Shown piece by piece: positions 32,101 through 43,700 of a stretch of 64,000 nucleotides of DNA. Every line of letters begins with the position of its first letter. Within the stretch, counting starts at the first letter, position 1. The notes beneath the pieces are model-generated. The model had not been told where the DNA came from, searched no databases, and saw only the letters and a list, made by a program, of their open reading frames with translations. Source of the stretch: Mesostigma viride (lineage: Eukaryota; Streptophyta; Mesostigmatophyceae; Mesostigmatales; Mesostigmataceae). A program made the translations under genes and the position numbers. The DNA lies in assembly GCA_009746045.1 (NCBI GenBank), contig RPFO01001483.1, positions 84,501-148,500 of the forward strand. Direction: 5' to 3'.

Positions 32101-35100
32101 CAGGGCATTGGGCGACTGCTACCAAGGGCACGTCGTCACTTCTACTGGCCTGGCATGAAGGACTACATTGCGGCCTATATACGCGAATGCCCGTCGTGCC
32201 AGATAGCCAAGTCCCAGAACACGGGTACTCAGGCTGTCCCAAAGACGCTACCTGATCCCCTGGGTCCCTGGGACTCGATCCAGATGGATTTCGTCGGCCC
32301 CTTTAAGAAGACCAAGAACGGCAACAGCAAGATCTTGGTGTTCGTGGACCGACTCACGCGCATGTGTCACCTGGCCCCCTGTCCGGCTGACCTCACGGCC
32401 GAGGGGTGTGCCAAACTGTACCTCAACCACGTCTTCCGGTTCCACGGGCTCAGCCGCCAGTTCATCTCGGACCGGGACACGCTCTTCACCGCCCGGTTCT
32501 GGCAGGAGTTCTTCGACTGCCTGGGAACCAAGGTGTCGCTAGGGACGGCTTATCACAGCTCGTCCTCCCATCTGGTGGAGCGACTCAACCGCACGGTACA
32601 GGAAACCATGCGCCATTACACCGACGAGGTGGGCAGCAACTGGGAGGAGTTGCTGTGCTTGGTGGAGTTCTCCTTGAACAACGCACCACAGGCAGCCCAT
32701 GGCCTAACCCCGTTCTTTCTCAACACGGGAAGGCATCCGCTGACGCCGACCGACTTGCTGACGAGTCCGGCGCTGGCGGAACCGGAGGTGCTGCGCACTA
32801 CTCTGGCGGGCGTGAGCAGCCTGCTGGAAAAGATGCGCCAAGCTCACAACAGTGCGGTTAAAGGGTACCGGGCCGCTGCCGAGCGCAACATGGCTCGCGT
32901 GGAAGGCAAGCGGGACTCTAGAGCACCGGACATCGAGGTCGGGGACTGGGTCCTGGTAGAGGGACCCCAGCTCGGTCGATTCTCCCAGAAGGTGGAAGGG
33001 GAGCTCAAAACGAAGCTCCGGCCCATGTACCTGGGGCCCCACCAAGTGCTGGAGAAATGGGATGATGTCATGTTCAAGGTGGACGTGCCCATCTCATGGC
33101 CCTAAGCTCGTCTGGATTTGTACTAGAACACGCAATTTGTAGTTCATTTTGAAAAGTTGTATTTTATTGAATTTAAAGTTTCCACTTAAGTCTCTGAGGA
33201 AGGGGAAGTTCATAGGACCCGTGACACCGTGACATCGTGACACCGTGACACCGTGACACCTCAAAATGCATATAAACACACATCTTTGCAGGTATGCAGT
33301 GATTATTAATGGGGATGATGTATTCAATGGGTCATTGCAAGTTTTACCTATGCTTCTGACACCGTGACACCGTGACACCGTGACACCGTGACACCGTGAC
33401 ACCGTGACACCGCAAATACCACGTATACACCTTCATAATAATCCTAGTAGAGACATTCATTTCTCCATACATCTCGGTCATCTCACCATATATCGTCTCA
33501 TGTTGATGTATTCTTGTTGTGCGTGTAGGTACCTTGCCGGGTCATGACAAGTTCAGCCATTCCTCGTTTATGCGGTCCAACGTCGCTTCAATAGGGCATG
33601 TGATTAATATCTGGTAACAACTTATATATGTTGGCACGCCATGCGTCCAGGAATAGCTGTCTCACTTAATATGCATGCAAGCAACCATCAAAATCACTTT
33701 GTCATGAAATCACTTGCCGGGATTTCAGTTTCTCCCTGGCCGGCCTGAAAAAGCTGGTTCTTTATAAACTCTTTCCGATCCGCAGGCTTCTTAGACCACA
33801 TGTCGGTCCTCATCGTCCTGAGCTCCTCGAAATGCACGCTTCTCAAACAATGGCGGCCACAACCACAGTCCCAGTCCCTGCAAAGTGCCGCAGCCAAGGA
33901 CGAATCCTGGGTGCATTTCGCCAACACGGCGGCTGCAGATAACCGGACCCCGCGCCTCGCCATCATATTGAACACGACGACGCCCAGGAGTAATAGCAAG
34001 AAGAACATTCCCAAAACCTGCCAACCCAGCGCCCCCGCACTGGGCTCCATGAAAACGCCGGGTCTCGCCATGGCTATGTCAACTGGGCAATGTTGCAAAC
34101 ATCATTTGTCCCCCCCCCTCCCCATCTATTTCTACGTTGGCAGATGGCAAACGTAGATCCCCACGCCATGTGTGGGGGGGAATAAAACATGGCAGACCGG
34201 GATGTCACGCCAGCCCGGTCTGCCCGAGTTGTTTAGCCCATGTTACCTCATTTGGCAGCGATCACCATCGCTGCCGCTCTCGTGAATTCGGGGTGAAAGC
34301 GCACGGTGTCACGGTGTCTCAACATGTTTGTAGTTGGTTTGTAGTTGGTGTCTCGGTGTCTCAGAAACTCGTGGTCCGCATTGAGTGGGTGTCACGGTGT
34401 CACGACATCTGATTGGCCCGGTTCAGATTCGTTTTTTTTTTAATTTTTTTTTAATTCGTTTTTTTTTTTTTTTTAATTTGGGGCGAATCTGAACCGGGCC
34501 AATCAGATGTCGTGACACCGTGACACCCACTCAATGCGGACCACGAGTTTCTGAGACACCGAGACACCAACTACAAACCAACTACAAACATGTTGAGACA
34601 TGGGTGTCACAACCGATGTCACAAGGTGTGCAGCAGGTATTTCCTTTCAATCCCCGAGGAAATTATCAACCATTCATCGGCCATTCTGGTCAGGATAGCT
34701 AAGAATGGCTAGCGAATAAAAAGGCAGTATCGAGGCTGGAAATTTTAGTGTATGCTCCTAGGGTCATATATTACTTGCCGTTATTTTTTTTCGCCACAAA
34801 TTCTGCGGAGTCCTTCCATTTTGGCGTCATTCACAGGTGGGTGCCTGTTTTGTCGCCGATTTTCTCTCGACCCCACCTACCTGCAGCAAAAAATTTTCCC
34901 GATGAAAGTCGCCCTAACATCTGGTTTTTGACACTAACCGACGCAGTTTTTAGTTTTTAAGGCCTTGACCGAAGCACTTTTTTCATTACCGGCTCAGTTT
35001 GCTTTAACCGAGCTGGCGCGATTTTTAATCCAATTTCTAGGCTGGGCCAGGCGTCGCAGACCCGTAATCCGTTTTTAAGTGCTTTTGTGCCCGATATCGT

Positions 35101-36521
35101 GTCTTTTGCAGGCGTTCTTGGCATCAAAGACGCCGTGGCGTCAGGGGCTAAAACGGACCTCCGCACGTTCGTTAACTGCGGCGAGCATGTCAATGCCGCC
35201 AGCAATTTTTGCTGCCGCGTCTGTGAAACGATTGCGATGCAAGACCGTTGTCGACGTGACGGAGTGGTATGTGCACATTCAGGTGCGAATTTCTTCGCTG
35301 TTGAAACCCCGGCCGGTAGCAGACAAGTATTTCACCGTATCCCCTTTCCCCGAGTCTCTCTTTTCCGTCATGTTTTCATCTTACGGAAAGCGCGTATAAA
35401 GCATCAGTGAGCGACAGTATGATGGCGAGCCGTTTGCTCGCATCAGGGCTGTGCGGCTTATTCTAGAGAGAAGCGACATCAAGCAGATTTTGCAGCCGGA
35501 TGTGAGGGAGGGGCCCTGCTGGGGTGGGAATAAACTGCTGTGAGTGACCGATCCACTCCCTTCCTCCCTCCCTCCCTCCCTCCCTCCCTCCTCCCTCCCT
35601 CCCTCCCTCCCTCCCTCCCTCCCTCCTCCCTCCCCTCCCTCCCTCCCTCCCTCCCTCCCTCCCTCCTCCCTCCCTCCCTCCCTCCCTCCCTCCCTCCCTC
35701 CCTCCCTCCCTCCCTCCCCCTCCTCCCTCCCTCCCTCCCTCCCTCCCTCCCTCCCTCCCTCCCTCCTCCTCCCTCCCTCCCTCCTTCTTCCCTCCCTCCC
35801 TCCCTCCCTCCCTCCCTCCCTCCCTCCTCCCTCCCTCCCTCCCTCCCTCCCTCCCTCCCTCCCCCTCCCTCCCTCCCTCCCTCCCTCCCTCCCTCCTCCC
35901 TCCCTCCCTCCTCCCTCCCTCCCTCCCTCCCTCCCCCTCCCTCCCTCCTCCCTCCCTCCCTCCCTCCCTCCCTCCCTCCCTCCCTCCCTCCCTCCCTCCC
36001 TCCCTCCCTCCCTCCCTCCCTTCCTCCCTCGTGAACTCACTCGTGGACTCACTCACTCGTGGACTCACTCCCTCACCCACCCACCCACCCACCCACCCAC
36101 CCACCCACCCACCCACCCACCCACCCACCCACCCACCCACCCACCCACCACCCACCCACCCACCCACCCACCCACCCACCCACCCACCCACCCACCCACC
36201 CACCACCCACCAACCACCCACCCAACCACCCACCCACCACCCACCCACCCACCCACCCACCCACCCACCCACCCACCCACCCACCCTCCCTCCCACCCAC
36301 CCACCCACCCACCCACCCACCCACCACCCACCCACCCACCCACCCACCCACCCACCCACCACCCACCCACCCACCCACCCACCCACCCACCACCCACCCA
36401 CCCACCCACCCACCCACCCACCCACCCACCCACCACCCACCCACCCACCCACCCACCCACCCACCCACCCACCCACCCACCCACCCACCCACCACCCACC
36501 CACCACCCACCCACCCACTCA

Positions 36522-36565
<44 letters not shown>

Positions 36566-39500
36566 CTCACGCACGCACGCACTCACTCACTCACTCACTC
36601 ACTCACTCACTCACTCACTCACTCACTCACTCACTCACTCACTCACTCACTCACTCACTCACTCACTTAGTAACTTGCACATGCACCACATGCGCAAGGA
36701 GGACACCAAGAGCTTCACCAACCACCGTCGAAAGCTTGGCTGTGATGCCAAGGGCAAGGGTGTGGGGGTGTCCATGTTGACACAGTGCATGAAGGCTGAC
36801 AAGGTCAGGCAGAGATTGTGCAGGGAGGTGCCACTACCTCCTAGCTAGCGATACCGAGATGAGGGCGCGCAAACGCATCAGCGCCATGCCGCGTGTTGAG
36901 TAATTTGCAACTACATTACTTGGCATGCTGTGGGTGCACGTGTAAAATGACCTTTCTAGCCATGCATGCGACAGCTGCCAATATTATGTTCAGCAAGCTC
37001 CTCCCTATAATAGAAATTGCGTGAGCATCCACATGGCCACATGTGCATATTGTCAGCTGTGTCTATATCAATGAACTTTTATGTATGTCTCCTGGACGGG
37101 TTGTCTTACATCACTCGTGAATGGTTTCCATGTTTTAGTGAGTCATCTTATTTGAGTTGACCAGATTGTCTCCTTGATATTCCACACTGGCAGTTTCGCA
37201 TCCATGGGTAAGAATTTGTAATGGAAACTGGCAGGTATGGCATTGATAGCTCTACCAAATAGAACATGATCGGCCTGAATTTTTGTGGAATGTCTAAAAT
37301 CATGATGGCTAAGATGCATGCAAGTTTCCAGCCTCAACAGAGCACATCTTGTACGGAAACTGCACTGAAATGTGATGAAAAATACGAAAAACGTGCATTT
37401 TTGGTAACATTTGTGAGCAAACTGACATCAAATACCCTCTGATGGTTCTGAATTTTTGTGGAATGTCTAAAATAATGATGGCAAAGATGCATGCAAGTTT
37501 CCAGCCTGAACTGAGCACATCTTGTATGGAAACTGCCATGGAATGTGATGAAAAATACGAAAAACGTGCATTTTTGGTAACATTTGTGAGCAAACTGACA
37601 TCAAATACCCTATGATGGACCTGAATTTTTGTGGGATGTCTAGAATAATGATGTTTAAGATGCCTACAAGTTTCCAGCCTCAACCGAGCACAGCTTGTAT
37701 GGAAACTGCAATGAAATGTGATGAAAAATACAAAAAACGCACATTTTTGCTAGCATTTGGTGGCATTTTGTTACCAAATGCGGTTGGATGACCATCAGAT
37801 CTTGTGTACAGTCATTAGTCATGAGTATCAACTTACTTGCAAACAGCCAGGTCAAGAACTCTTTATTTGCATATTAGAATGTATTTGTTTATATTAAAAT
37901 CTGGAAAACTGCTAAAAATAGAAATGCCAAAAATAGGTCAGCTGAGGTCCGGTAAGTCCGGAAAGTTGCAATCCTTCTACTGGTGTCCTGAACATGCTAC
38001 CTACCAAGATCTAGCATGTTTCGACAATATTTGCATCGTACAGGAGTTATAAGGCTGTTTTTTGGCACTTTCAGACCGTTGTGTGCGGAGCATGACGATG
38101 GAACGGGCGTAGCACGGCCAACGGGGGAGGAGACTGAGAGCGCAGTTGATGCGGGGACACCCGTAGGTGATGAAGGGCGGGGGAATAAGAAATCGCACGT
38201 GTACGTCAAGGTTAAGGCCCTGACCGAGAGGGTCAATGCTTTGGAGAACCAACGAAGAATGCCATCCACCCCAGCAAGTGCTGCACCCAGCTCCAGCACT
38301 GGCGTTGGCACGGAGCTTCGCCGGCCCGCTGCGCCTGCCGCGTTGGGGCAACGCGAAAGCTTCAGCGCGGCCCATGGCCAAGTGACAGGACTGCAACCAG
38401 CACACCGTCAACAAGAGCCACGCGCGCGCGCAGTCGCAATGGATGGGCCGAGGCAGCTGGATCGGGAGGGGGAACCGTACGGCGAGCACGGTGTGTACGC
38501 GCCGTACGACCAAGGAATGCATGCCCAGCCTACTGCCGCTGGCAGGCAAGCGGCCAATGCTTATGTATACCATGCCGGCATGTACGATCCACAGCCTGGC
38601 GAAGGGTCGGCAGCTGATACACATCAGCCTTGAGGTCGCGGCACATTGCAACAAACCACCTACGTTGAGAACCCTGAGCCCGTGCAGCATTACAATGACG
38701 GCACTTACCGTTATGCCGCAGCCCCCCCTCTAAGGAGATCTCCAAGGAAGACAAAGCCGAGGCCCCAAATCCCCAAGGCCGCCGGGGAGCAAGACTGGCA
38801 ACATGGTGATGAGTGATGAGGGAGGAGGTTATGCAGCCAGGGATTCTCATTTCATGGGTCATAGTCATTTTGATGAGCAAGGGACGTGGGCCTACAACGC
38901 CCACGTCCGGCCGGCCCCACAACCAGGCACATGCCCAGGCTCCACCGCGGAAAAGGCCACCCTACTCGCAAGATGTAGACGAGTCGGGGCAACACGATTA
39001 TTATGGTTCATATTAGATTGGGCATGTATGGTTTTGATACGGCATTTGCTTGGCACCAGATTCTGCATTAAAGAAAGCTGTATGCAAATCATTGTCAGGT
39101 AAGTTTAAGCTAATTTATACATTATTTTATCTTGCATTTGATATTAAAGAGGCAGAGAGACACAGTTGGCAGATGCAAGTTTGCTAGGCCATGTAATAGG
39201 GATTATTGGTCATCCATCATATTCATAAATTTTCTTTTATTTATACATGGTTGCATAATACATTAATGTTGCGTTAATACTTTGTGGCACTAAACAACAA
39301 AATCATGAAATGCTAGTGCTATCGTGTCATATTGTCACTATCATGCTGTCACGGTGTCACAATGTCACGATGTCACGGTGTCACAATGTCACCTCATGTT
39401 AATCAGTGCTTCTGGGCAATGTAATATCATTGTTGCAACCCCATGGGCGCCACATTACCTTGTGACACCATACAAAATCGTAAAATACTAGCGTTATGGT

Positions 39501-40501
39501 GCCATCGTGTCACGGTGTCACGGTGTCACGGTGTCACGGTGTCACGGTGTCACGGTGTCACGGTGTCACGGTGTCACGGTGTCACAATGTCACCTCATGT
39601 TAATCAGTGCTTCTGGGCAATGTAATATCATTGTTGCAACCCCATGGGCGCCACATTACCTTGTGACACCATACAAAATCGTAAAATACTAGCGTTATGG
39701 TGCCATCGTGTCACGGTGTACATTCACGGTGTCACGGTGTCACGGTGTCACGGTGTCACGGTGTCACGGTGTCACAATGTCACCTCATGTTAATCAGTGC
39801 TTCTGGGCAATGTAATATCATTGTTGCAACCCCATGGGCGCCACATTACCTTGTGACACCATACAAAATCGTAAAATACTAGCGTTATGGTGCCATCGTG
39901 TCACGGTGTCACGGTGTCACGGTGTCACAATGTCACCTCATGTTAATCAGTGCTTCTGGGCAATGTAATATCATTGTTGCAACCCCATGGGCGCCACATT
40001 ACCTTGTGACACCATACAAAATCGTAAAATACTAGCGTTATGGTGTCACGGTGTCACGGTGTCACGGTGTCACGGTGTCACGGTGTCACAACATGTTGGG
40101 ACAATAACCTACATGCTTTGGACTTACGAGAGGCCCTAAATAACAAAGTTTGAAAAATCTCAATTTGTAGTAGTGTTCTAGTACAAATCCAGACGAGCTT
40201 AGGGTGGGGCACCGCGACAACCTTCCACCGCGACCAGCTCAAGCTGTACCACCAGAACTCGATCCAGGGTAGACTCAATCCCCCGGCTCCGGTGGAATAC
40301 GACCCGGAGACAGGGGAACAGGAGGACGAGGTCGAGGAGATTGTCGCCCATCGCGATTTCGGGCGTGGTCGTCAACGCCAATATCGGATCCGGTGGAAGT
40401 TTACTAGATATGGGGCAGAGGCCTCTTGGCGGACGGAGAAGGAGCTCTCTGGCTGCAAGCGGTTGCTAGACGCGTACAAGAAGGCCCACAGGTTGCACTA
40501 G
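29152..40501 (+). CDS. pol polyprotein (ORF2): protease, RT, RNase H, integrase, chromodomain; interrupted by a CACTA-type element
   Basis: Coding parts 29152-33099 and 40208-40501 (stop TAG), about 1,413 codons together. Protease active site DTGA at residue 125; reverse transcriptase with YLDD at about 514; RNase H (VATDAS at about 660); integrase HHCC zinc finger at about 977-1022 and D,D(35)E core starting MDFVGPF (about 1046), SDRD (about 1106) and VER (Glu about 1143). The usual AYHPQ...TER motif is here AYHSSSSHLVER. The last 95 residues, beyond the insertion, form a chromodomain (EVEEIVAHRDFG, QYRIRWKF, ASWR), which in chromoviruses steers integration. In its present state the gene stops at TAA 33103-33105, supplied by the inserted transposon; the split falls in codon-phase register with a TGG duplication. 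No early ATG opens the frame, so expression by -1 frameshift from gag is likely. Confidence 0.92.
33218..33416. repeat. Left subterminal GACACCGT repeats of transposon 1
   Basis: Two clusters of GACACCGT (33,219-33,260 and 33,356-33,412), about ten units in all, the inverse complement of the array at the right end. Confidence 0.9.
33694..34098 (-). CDS. Cys-rich ORF of transposon 1, possible transposase N-terminal fragment
   Basis: 134 codons. The C-terminal half has DWDCGCGRHCLRSVHF, then ELRTMRTDMW and RKEFIKNQL. A C-x-C-x3-C cluster followed by an R-x6-W/S-x7-R-x2-F pattern is, as I recall, common near the N-terminus of large DNA-transposon proteins in algae and oomycetes. The N-terminal half contains a hydrophobic run (VLGMFFLLLLLGVVVF) that may be translated noncoding sequence. 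The only recognisable candidate for part of a transposase here; no DDE domain was found next to it. Confidence 0.4.
   Translation of the reverse strand: MQHCPVDIAMARPGVFMEPSAGALGWQVLGMFFLLLLLGVVVFNMMARRGVRLSAAAVLAKCTQDSSLAAALCRDWDCGCGRHCLRSVHFEELRTMRTDMWSKKPADRKEFIKNQLFQAGQGETEIPASDFMTK
34315..34602. mobile_element. Foldback MITE nested in transposon 1
   Basis: Two inverted arms of about 115 bp (34315-34432 and 34486-34602), outer ends TGTCTCAACATG and CATGTTGAGACA, around a T-rich centre. The arms contain GTGTCACGGTGTCACG, the same motif as the subterminal arrays of its host element, so the host's transposase may also mobilise it. Confidence 0.85.
35079..35535 (+). other. Coding-like segments in transposon 1
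   Basis: 35,079-35,395 includes TVVDVTEWYVHIQVRISSLL and a Pro-rich end before a possible donor. 35,405-35,535 reads YDGEPFARIRAVRLILERSD, then IKQILQPDV and WGGNKLL. Both look like protein but lack a start and a known domain. They precede the large microsatellite; a further piece (CMKADKVRQRLCREVPLPPS) follows it at about 36,785-36,848. Confidence 0.3.
35556..36667. repeat. Compound tetranucleotide microsatellite of 1.1 kb: CCCT, CCCA, CACG, CACT
   Basis: Four blocks in order: (CCCT)n 35,556-36,028, (CCCA)n 36,068-36,516, (CACG)n 36,517-36,582 and (CACT)n to 36,667. Each block differs from the next by one base per unit. All long Pro/Leu/Ser/Thr/His and Gly/Trp/Arg/Glu open frames here come from it. 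Confidence 0.97.
37190..37800. repeat. 172-bp tandem repeat, about 3.5 copies
   Basis: The marker CCAGCCTCAACAGAGCACAT and variants occurs at 37,329, 37,501 and 37,673. Each unit includes GTGATGAAAAATACGAAAAA and CTGAATTTTTGTGGAATGTC. No coding signal. Confidence 0.9.
38016..39005 (+). pseudogene. Broken Gln/Tyr-rich coiled-coil ORF in transposon 1
   Basis: The frame from 38,016 reads a coiled-coil-like stretch (VYVKVKALTERVNALENQRR), a Pro/Ala/Ser stretch and a Gln/Tyr/Gly-rich part, then TGA at 38,631-38,633. The same frame continues with protein-like sequence (TYVENPEPVQHYNDGTYRYA) to TGA at about 38,816, after which the coding look shifts frame (PRKRPPYSQDVDESGQHDYY, ending about 39,015). 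It may be the remains of a DNA-binding accessory protein of the transposon. No known domain recognised. Confidence 0.45.
39325..40090. repeat. Right subterminal repeats of transposon 1
   Basis: Four modules of 150-200 bp, each with AATGTCACCTCATGTTAATC (39,387; 39,587; 39,775; 39,928) and a variable run of CGGTGTCA. Run length differs between modules (2 to about 10 units), as expected for unequal exchange or slippage. Confidence 0.92.
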
Positions 40502-40772
40502 AGGTATGTACATACACATAGAGGTATGTACATACCACAGGTACACCGTACACTAGTCGGTATGACACCGGTACTCACAGGTGTTGCCTTGCTGCTCGTG
40601 GTCATTCCTTGTACAACAGGCGTACTCCCCGGAGGAGACTCGCTTCAGCCCCCGCCCCATAGGTAGTGACTCCAGCAGTCCTTTGGTGCGGTTCACACCC
40701 CCAGCCTCCCCGGAGGAGCCTCCGGGGTTCGCACCGCCTGCCAGTTGTGGCAAGAGACGACGGTCGGAAGAC

Positions 40773-43700
40773 ATGAAGGAGCAGGGGTCGGATATAGCTG
40801 CGACCGCCAACGAGAACAACCGTGAGACCTTTAATCCGCGGACGTTTCTGCCCGACTACGGCCAGGAGGGCGTGTTCTTGGCGCGTCGACGGCGCAGGCA
40901 CGGCAAGGCCGATCAAGACTACCTGGCCTCCTCGGTTCTGGAGTGGCCCGACGATCGACACGAGAAGTTCCGCGAATCCGTGCAAAGGCACTGCGGGTTC
41001 AAAGTCGAGACCCGGACGGCGATTCGAGGGAATGTGGCGGTAGGGACAGCTTGGGAGGACCACGCACCCAGCTGTGCCTGCAACCGTTGCGTGACTACGG
41101 TGTCGGCCCTCATGGCCTACCCCCGCCTCATGTTCTTGCTCGTCGCACCGGCACGACGTCAGATCCTGCAGCGGGCCTACCGGGGCTTGCCGCCAGATGG
41201 GGCCTTGCGGGGCCCGTTCTGCACCGCAGCAGGCCAGTACTCCCTCCGGCAGGCGCTCGACCGCATCGTGGAGTTGGACGAGGCGGATGATCGCGGCGGG
41301 GAGGGCCCCGATGAGGAGGAGGACTGGAGTGAGGACGACGACCTGTTCCCGCCGCGCCCTGCGCCCCGGGAACTTGCCCACTCAGCCGGCAACGCCTCGC
41401 GCGATGCCGGGGCCCGCCGCGAGAACTCGGGAGACCGGCGACCCCCGGGTCAGGACAGGAGGTCCGGCAGCGCACGGGACGCGTCCCGCTCCAGGGAGCC
41501 TTCCCGTGGCGTGGGTGTTCGCCCGGAGACGCGTGAGGAGGAAAGGTCCTTTCGGCGGACATGGGACAGGGCGACGGGACATCAAGGGTCGCGGTCGCCA
41601 AGGTCGGCCCCGGAGGCCGCACCTTCGGCTGATCGGAGCAAGACACACTAGGAGTTAATTTTACGGGGCGTAAACGCCCCGGTTGAGGTTACCGGGGCGG
41701 TTACTGGCCAGTAACCATGTACGTTTAAGGTTACCGGCCAGGTTACCGGCCGGTAACCCGGAATGCAACAGACTAAATACCGGCCGGTAATGGTTACCGG
41801 GCGGTATTAGTTACCGGAACGTTTACTGGGCGGTAACTTTTACCGGAGCCGTAACCATGCCCGTAACCTATCTGGGTTACGGTCATGGTTACGGCCCAAG
41901 TAGAAGTTACCGGGCGGTAAACTGGTATGGTTACGGGACCAGTTCTGAGAACCGGGATGGGTTACCGGCATGGTTACGGGACCAGTTCTGATAACCGGGC
42001 CTGGCTACTGGCCTGGTTACGGGTCCGTCAACCGTCCCGTAACCTGCAGTAGTTACGGCCCAGTAGTTGACCCTGGTTACTGCGGTGGTTACGGGGCCGG
42101 TTATGCCCCAGTAATATTAGTAACCCATGCCTACAACGCAGCCTGTCCGGGTTATGGCCCCGAATTCTAAATGCATTGACCCCGGCTATGGTGAGTGGCT
42201 TGCATGATATGGTGCTTTTCAAGATGCATTTTTGAATTAGGCATTTCATTAAAATGTTTAAGAAGTCATTAATAATCAATTGCACGAATCACTTCCATCC
42301 GATGTTGTCAACGTGGGCTTCATGATGAAATCGTGGAGATGACGCACATGAAGTTCACGGAACATCTTAGGTAATAAATTAAGCCGTTACGGCAGTAGAA
42401 CCTTGGCCGATGAGGGTGGCGTCTTGAAGCTGTTGTCACCCTCAAGTCCGCTCGGCCAGGGGTAATCGCCCATGTTGATTTGAAAGGTACCGCCGTCCAT
42501 ATGGCGGCTCCGCTTTTGGTGCGAGTTGACCAACTTCCCGTCTTAATCATTCCGGATTGCCTGCAGTTCATTCCGCCTTTGTCCAAGTAAGACAGCAACT
42601 GTCACGCACTCATAGAAAACGCAAAATGCCCCGAATGCAGTTACGGCCATACGGTAGCGAGGAATAGCAGTTGAAATTTCTAGTACACAGGCAACTAGTA
42701 AGAAAAGGGACGATGCGTGCACCACCACCAATACGTACGTGCATCCCTCTCTTGAAAATGACAGCATCTTCCATGCCGTCCAAGAAAAACGCAACGTATT
42801 TAACATGAACCCGAATGCAGTTACGGTCGTAGACTAGTGAGGACTGGCAGCTGAAAGTTCTAGTTGATGGGCTGAGAATAAGGAAAAAAATGATGCGTGC
42901 ACCCACCTAACCTATTACGTCCCTCCCATGGCAAGGAACCAGCAAAACCACCCACATACCCTGTTGTGTCCCTCCCTTGACAAGGAACAAGCACGTGCAC
43001 ATGCCCCACCCCACATGCATGCCTCCCTTGACAAGAATCGAACGGGCACGTGCACCCACCTACCCTATGTGCAGCCCTCCTTTGACAAGGAACAAGCACG
43101 TGCACATGCCTACCCCACATGCATGCCTCCCTTGACAAGAATCGAACGAGCACGTGCACCCACCCACCCTGTGTGCACCCCTCCTTTGACAAGGACCAAG
43201 CACATGAACTCACCTACACTACGCGCGTCCCTCCCTTGACAAGGAATAGGCACGTGCACATGCCTACCCCACATCCATGCCTCCCCTGACCAGTAACAAG
43301 CACGTGCACCCACCTACCCTACGTGCATCCCTCCTGTGACATGGAACAAGCACGTGCACCCACCAACCCTATGTACGTGCCTCTTGACAAGCAACAAGCA
43401 CGTGCACCCACCTACCCTAAGTGCCCCCCTCCTTCGACAAGGAACACGCATGTGCACTCACCTACCGTACGTGAATCCCTCCCTTGGCAAGGACCAAGCA
43501 CGTGCACCCACCTACCCGATGTCCGCCCCTCCCTTGATAAGGTACAAGCATGCCCACCCACCTACCCTACCTGCATCCCTCCCTTGACATGGAACAACCA
43601 TGTGCACATTCCTACTCCACATGCCCCCCTCCTTTGACAAGGAACAAGCATGTGCACTCATCTACCGTACGTGCATCCCTCCCTTGACAAGGAACAAGCA

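Larger units (their letters stand above)
33100..40204. mobile_element. CACTA-like DNA transposon 1 (7.1 kb) inserted in pol
   Basis: Perfect terminal inverted repeats of 32 bp beginning CCCTAAGCTCGTCTGG (33100-33131 and complement at 40173-40204) flanked by the 3-bp duplication TGG (33097-33099, 40205-40207). Both subterminal regions carry arrays of GACACCGT/ACGGTGTC, as CACTA elements carry multiple short transposase-binding repeats. The end CCCTAA deviates from the standard CACTA. Inside are a Cys-rich minus-strand ORF, a foldback MITE with the same motif, a broken glutamine-rich ORF, tandem repeats and a 1.1-kb microsatellite. No full transposase was recognised. Confidence 0.85.

Noticed and set aside
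35540-36848. Very long Pro/Ser/Leu and Pro/Thr/His ORFs (up to 434 codons) on both strands
   Set aside because: They are translations of tetranucleotide microsatellites; all frames are open because the unit contains no stop.
37190-37800. Possible CRISPR-like or regular spaced repeat
   Set aside because: Plain tandem 172-bp repeats without spacers, in a eukaryotic transposon.
40562-40666. Short ORF with signal-peptide-like start (MTPVLTGVALLLVVIPC), possible env leader
   Set aside because: It ends in a stop after 34 codons and would need splicing into ORF3; too little support to annotate as a gene.
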